Assembly (NCBI GenBank): GCA_963680875.1
Contig: OY804585.1
Location: 29,750,186 to 29,814,185 of the forward strand
DNA length: 64,000 nt
Source of the DNA: Bathymodiolus brooksi
Taxonomy: Eukaryota; Mollusca; Bivalvia; Mytilida; Modiolidae
Direction of reading: 5' to 3'
The position numbers were made by a program, and so were the translations under genes. Below the pieces are notes generated by a model. That model did not search any database. It had not been told where the DNA came from and saw nothing but the letters and a program-made list of their open reading frames with translations. Below are positions 60,020 to 64,000 of this stretch, one piece after another (positions within the stretch are counted from its first letter, which is position 1; each line of letters starts with the position of its first letter).

Positions 60020-62300
60020 TAAGTTGAATAGTGAAAAGACATGGAAAATACAGAAGAAAAGTAAGTTGAATAGTGAAAAGACATGGAAATTATGGAAGAA
60101 AAGTAAGTTGAATAGGAAAAAAATTTGAAAATACAGAAGTAAAGTAAATTAAATAGTGAAAAGATAGGGAAAATATGGAAGAAAAGTAAGTTGAAGAGTG
60201 AAAAGACATGGCAAATACAATATGGAAGAAAGGCTAGTCGAATTGTGAAAAAGATATGGAAAATACGGAAGAAAGTAGGTTGAATAGTGAAATGATATGG
60301 AAAATATGGAAGAAAGGCAAGTTGAATATTGAAAAGATATGGAAAATGTGGAAGAAAGACAAGTTGAATAGTGATAAGACATGGACAAATATGGAAAAAA
60401 GGCAAGTTGAATAGTGAAAAGATATGAAAAATATGGAAGAAACCTAAGTTGAATAGTGAAAAGACATGGAAAATACAGAAGAAAAGTAAGTTGAAGAGTG
60501 AAAAGACATGGAAGTTATAGAAGAAAAGTAAGTTGAAGAGTGAAAAGATTTGGAAAATACTGAAGGAAAGTAAGTTAAATAGTGAAAAGATATGGAAAAT
60601 ATGGAAGAATACCAAGTTAAATAGTGAAAAGATATGGACAATATGGAAGAAAGATAAGTTGAATAGTGAAAAGATATGGAAATTATGGAAGACAAGTAAG
60701 TTGAATAGTGAAAAGATATGGAAAATACAGAAGAAACCTAAGTTGAATAGTGAAAAGACATGGCAAATACAATATAGAAGAAAGGCAAGTCGAATTGTGA
60801 AAAAGATATGGAAAATACGGAAGAAAGTAGGTTGAATAGTGAAATGATATGGAAAATATGGAAGAAAAATAAGTTGAATAGCGAAATGATATGAAAAATG
60901 TGGAAGAAAGGCAAGTCGAATAGTGATAAGACATGGACAAATATGGAAGAAATACAAGTTGAATAGTGAAAAGACATGGAAAATACAGAAGAAAAGTAAG
61001 TTGAAGAGTGAAAAGATATGAAAAATGTGGAAGAAACCTAAGTTGAATAGTGAAAAGACATGGAAAATACAGAAGAAAAGTAAGTTGAATAGTGAAAAGA
61101 CATGGAAGTTATGGAAGAAAAGTAAGTTGAATAGTGAAAAGATTTGGAAAATACAGAAGGAAAGTAAGTTAAATAGTGAAAAGATATGGAAAATACAGAA
61201 GAAACCTAAGTTGAATAGTGAAAAGACATGGAAATTATGGAAGAAAAGTAAGTTGAAGAGTGAAAAGACATGGCAAATACAATATAGAAGAAAGGCAAGT
61301 CGGATTGTGAAAAAGATATGGAAAATACGGAAGAAAGTAGGTTGAATAGTGAAATGATATGGAAAATATGGAAGAAAATTAAGTTGAATAGCGAAATGAT
61401 ATGAAAAATGTGGAAGAAAGGCAAGTCGAATAGTGATAAGACATGGACAAATATGGAAGAAATGCAAGTTGAATAGTGAAAAGATATGAAAAATATGGAA
61501 GAAACCTAAGTTGAATAGTGAAAAGACATGGAAAATACAGAAGAAAAGTAAGTTGAATAGTGAATGAATAGACATGGCAAATACAATATGGAAGAAAGGC
61601 AAGTCTAATTGTGAAAAAGATATGGAAAATACGGAAGAAAGTAAGTTGAATAGTGAAAAAGATATGGAAAATATGGAAGAAAGGCAAGTTGAATAGTGAT
61701 AAGACATGGACAAATATGGAAAAAGGCAAGTTGAATAGTGAAAAGATATGAAAAATTTGGAAGAATCTTAAATTGTATAGTGAAAAGACATGGAAAATAC
61801 AGAAGAAAAGTAAGTTGAAGAGTGAGTGAAAAGACATGGCAAATACAATATGGAAGAAAGGGAAGTCTAATTGTGAAAAAGATATGGAAAATACGGAAGA
61901 AAGTAAGTTGAATAGTGAAATGATATGGAAAATATGGAAGAAAAATAAGTTGAATAGCGAAATGATATGAAAAATGTGGAAGAAAGGCAAGTTGAATAGT
62001 GATAAGACATGGACAATGTGGAAGAAAGGCAAGTTGAATAGTGAAAAGATATGAAAAATATGGAAGAAAACTAAGTTGAATAGTGAAAAGACATGGAAAT
62101 TATGGAAGAAAAGTAAGTTGAAGAGTGAGTGAAAAGACATGGCAAATACAATATGGAAGAAAGGCAAGTCTAATTGTGAAAAAGATATGGAAAATACGGA
62201 AGAAAGTAAGTTGAATATTGAAATGATATGGAAAATATGGAAGAAAGGCAAGTTGAATAGTGATAAGACATGGACAAATATGGAAAAAGGCAAGTTAAAT
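60020..62300 (+). repeat. Satellite higher-order block B, copy 3
   Basis: It matches 42388-44500 at an offset of about 17632 bp. It lacks one monomer near 60760 and has the monomer near 61070 that copy 2 lacks, so it cannot be a simple copy of copy 2. Confidence 0.7.
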
Positions 62301-64000
62301 AGTGAAAAGATATGAACAATATGGAAGAAACCTAAGTTGAATAGTGAAAAGTCATGGAAAATACAGAAGAAAAGTAAGTTGAATAGTGAAAAGATTTGGA
62401 AAATACAGAAGGAAAGTAAGTTAAATAGTGAAAAGATAGGGAAAATATGGAAGAAAGCCAAGTTGAATAGTGAAATGATTTGGAGAATATGGAAGAAAAG
62501 TAGGTCGAATTGTGAAAAGATATGGACAATATGGAAGAAAGATAAGTTGAATAGTGAAAAGATATGGAAATTATGGAAGACAAGTAAGTTGAATAGTGAA
62601 AAGATATGGAAAATACAGAAGAAACCTAAGTTGAATAGTGAAAAGACATGGAAATTATGGAAGAAAAGTAAGTTGAAGAGTGAAAAGACATGGCAAATAC
62701 AATATAGGAGAAAGGCAAGTCGAGTTGTGAAAAAGATATGGAAAATACGGAAGAAAGGCAAGTTGAATAGTGATAAGACATGGACAAATATGGGAAAAAG
62801 GCAAGTTGAATAGTGAAAAGATATGGAAAATATGGAAGAAAAATAAGTTGAATAGCGAAATGATATGGAAAATGTGGAAGAAAGGCAAGTTAAATAGTGA
62901 TAAGAAATGGACAAATATGCAAGAAATGCAAGTTGAATAGTGAAAAGATATAAAAAATATGGAAGAAACCTAAGTTGAATAGTGAAAAGACATGGAAAAT
63001 ACACAAGAAAAGTAAGTTGAATAGTGAAAAGATATGAAAAATGTGGAAGAAACCTAAGTCGAATAGTGAAAAGACATGGAAAATACAGAAGAAAAGTAAG
63101 TTGAATAGTGAAAAGACATGGAAGTTATGGAAGAAACATAAGTTGAATAGTGAAAAGATTTGGAAAATACAGAAGGAAAGTAAGTTAAATAGTGAAAAGA
63201 TAGGGAAAATATGGAAGAAAGCCAAGTTGAATAGTGAAATGATATGGAAAATATAGAAGAAAGGCAAGTTGAATATTGAAAAGATATGGAAAATGTGGAA
63301 GAAAGGCAAGTTGAATAATGATAAGACATGGACAAATATGGAAAAAAGGCAAGTTGAATAGTGAAAAGATATGAAAAATATGGAAGAAACCTAAGTTGAA
63401 TGGTGAAATGATTTGGAAAATACAGAAGGAAAGTAAGTTAAATAGTGAAAAGATAGGGAAAATATGGAAGAAAGCTAAGTTGAATAGTGAAATGATTTGG
63501 AAAATATGGAAGAAAAGTAGATCGAATTGTGAAAATATATGGACAATATGGAAGAAAGATAAGTTGAATAATGAAAAGATATGGAAATTATGGAAGACAA
63601 GTAAGTTGAATAGAGAAAAGATATGGAAAATACAGTAGAAACCTAAGTTGAATAGTGAAAAGACATGGAAATTATGGAATAAAAGTAAGTTGAAGAGTGA
63701 AAAGACATGGCAAATACAATATAGAAGAAAGACAAGTCGAATTGTGAAAAAGATATGGAAAATACGGAAGAAAGTAGGTTGAATAGTGAAATGATATGGA
63801 AAATATGGAAGAAAAATAAGTTGAATAGCGAAATGATATGGAATATGTGGAAGAAAGGCAAGTTGAATAGTGATAAGACATGGACAAGTATGGAAGAAAT
63901 GCAAGTTGAATAGTGAAAAGATATGAAAAATATGGAAGAAACCTAAGTTGAATAGTGAAAAGACATGGAAAATACAGAAGAAAAGTAAGTTGAAGAGTGA

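Larger units (their letters stand above)
23865..64000 (+). repeat. 42-bp minisatellite, main segment, running off the window
   Basis: About 40 kb of the same monomer, all in one orientation. With the proximal segment this makes about 42 kb, or roughly 1000 monomers. The purine content of the plus strand is close to 80% in the consensus. Recurrent variants differ in the linker (AAAAGT, AAAGGC, AAACCT, AAAAAT) and at the GATATGG/GACATGG/GATTTGG and TATGG/TACAG positions. A 47-bp variant (CATGGCAAATACAATATAGA) and a 51-bp variant with AGTGAATGAAAAG or AGTGAGTGAAAAG occur at regular intervals and change the reading frame. The array is built of higher-order repeats listed separately. No gene is supported inside it. 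Confidence 0.95.

Noticed and set aside
19777..64000. CRISPR-like array
   Set aside because: Repeats are head-to-tail with no unique spacers, and the context is eukaryotic.

Overview
The window looks like nuclear DNA of a marine mollusc, most likely a bivalve. The composition is AT-rich, the genes are intron-containing eukaryotic ones, and B-box/beta-propeller (TRIM-like) and C1q-domain sequences occur, both of which are greatly expanded in bivalves. It also carries tRNA-derived SINEs ending in GGCGTTAAAC-type tails followed by simple repeats, and dispersed motifs that I recall as common in bivalve genomes. The species call is inference; no marker gene is present.

Layout. (1) 1-5.4 kb and 13-19.6 kb are two copies of one segmental duplication. 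Each copy holds a minus-strand RING-less TRIM-like gene, a 5'-UTR intron and several kb of upstream flank. The left gene runs off the window edge; the right one (12938-14605) is complete. (2) 5.2-10.5 kb is a repeat nest: an inverted repeat enclosing a SINE, a C1q pseudogene, a MITE, several copies of a second SINE family, and a C1q exon fragment sitting inside the body of one SINE. (3) 10.5-12.9 kb is AT-rich and holds a decayed LINE with a zinc-knuckle (zf-RVT-like) C-terminus and a dispersed repeat. (4) The right duplicate copy has picked up extra insertions, notably a 323-bp non-autonomous DNA transposon with TGT...ACA ends and a CCGG target duplication (Ginger-like), and a 48-bp minisatellite split by a SINE. 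(5) 19617-19712 is a dense cluster of promoter-type motifs (CRE, E-box, ETS, E2F-like). (6) From about 19777 to the window end, and beyond it, runs a giant minisatellite of about 42 kb (about 1000 monomers of 42 bp) with multi-level higher-order repeats. It is interrupted once, at 21608-23864, by a 5'-truncated but still open non-LTR retrotransposon.

Only the two TRIM-like genes look like functional host protein genes. The many long open frames in the satellite follow from a 42-bp (14-codon) unit with strong purine/pyrimidine strand bias, and I do not annotate them as genes. The most unusual material is the satellite itself, meaning its period, purine bias, recurrent GTAAGT and GAAGAA motifs and flanking promoter-like island, together with the SINE that carries a C1q domain fragment.
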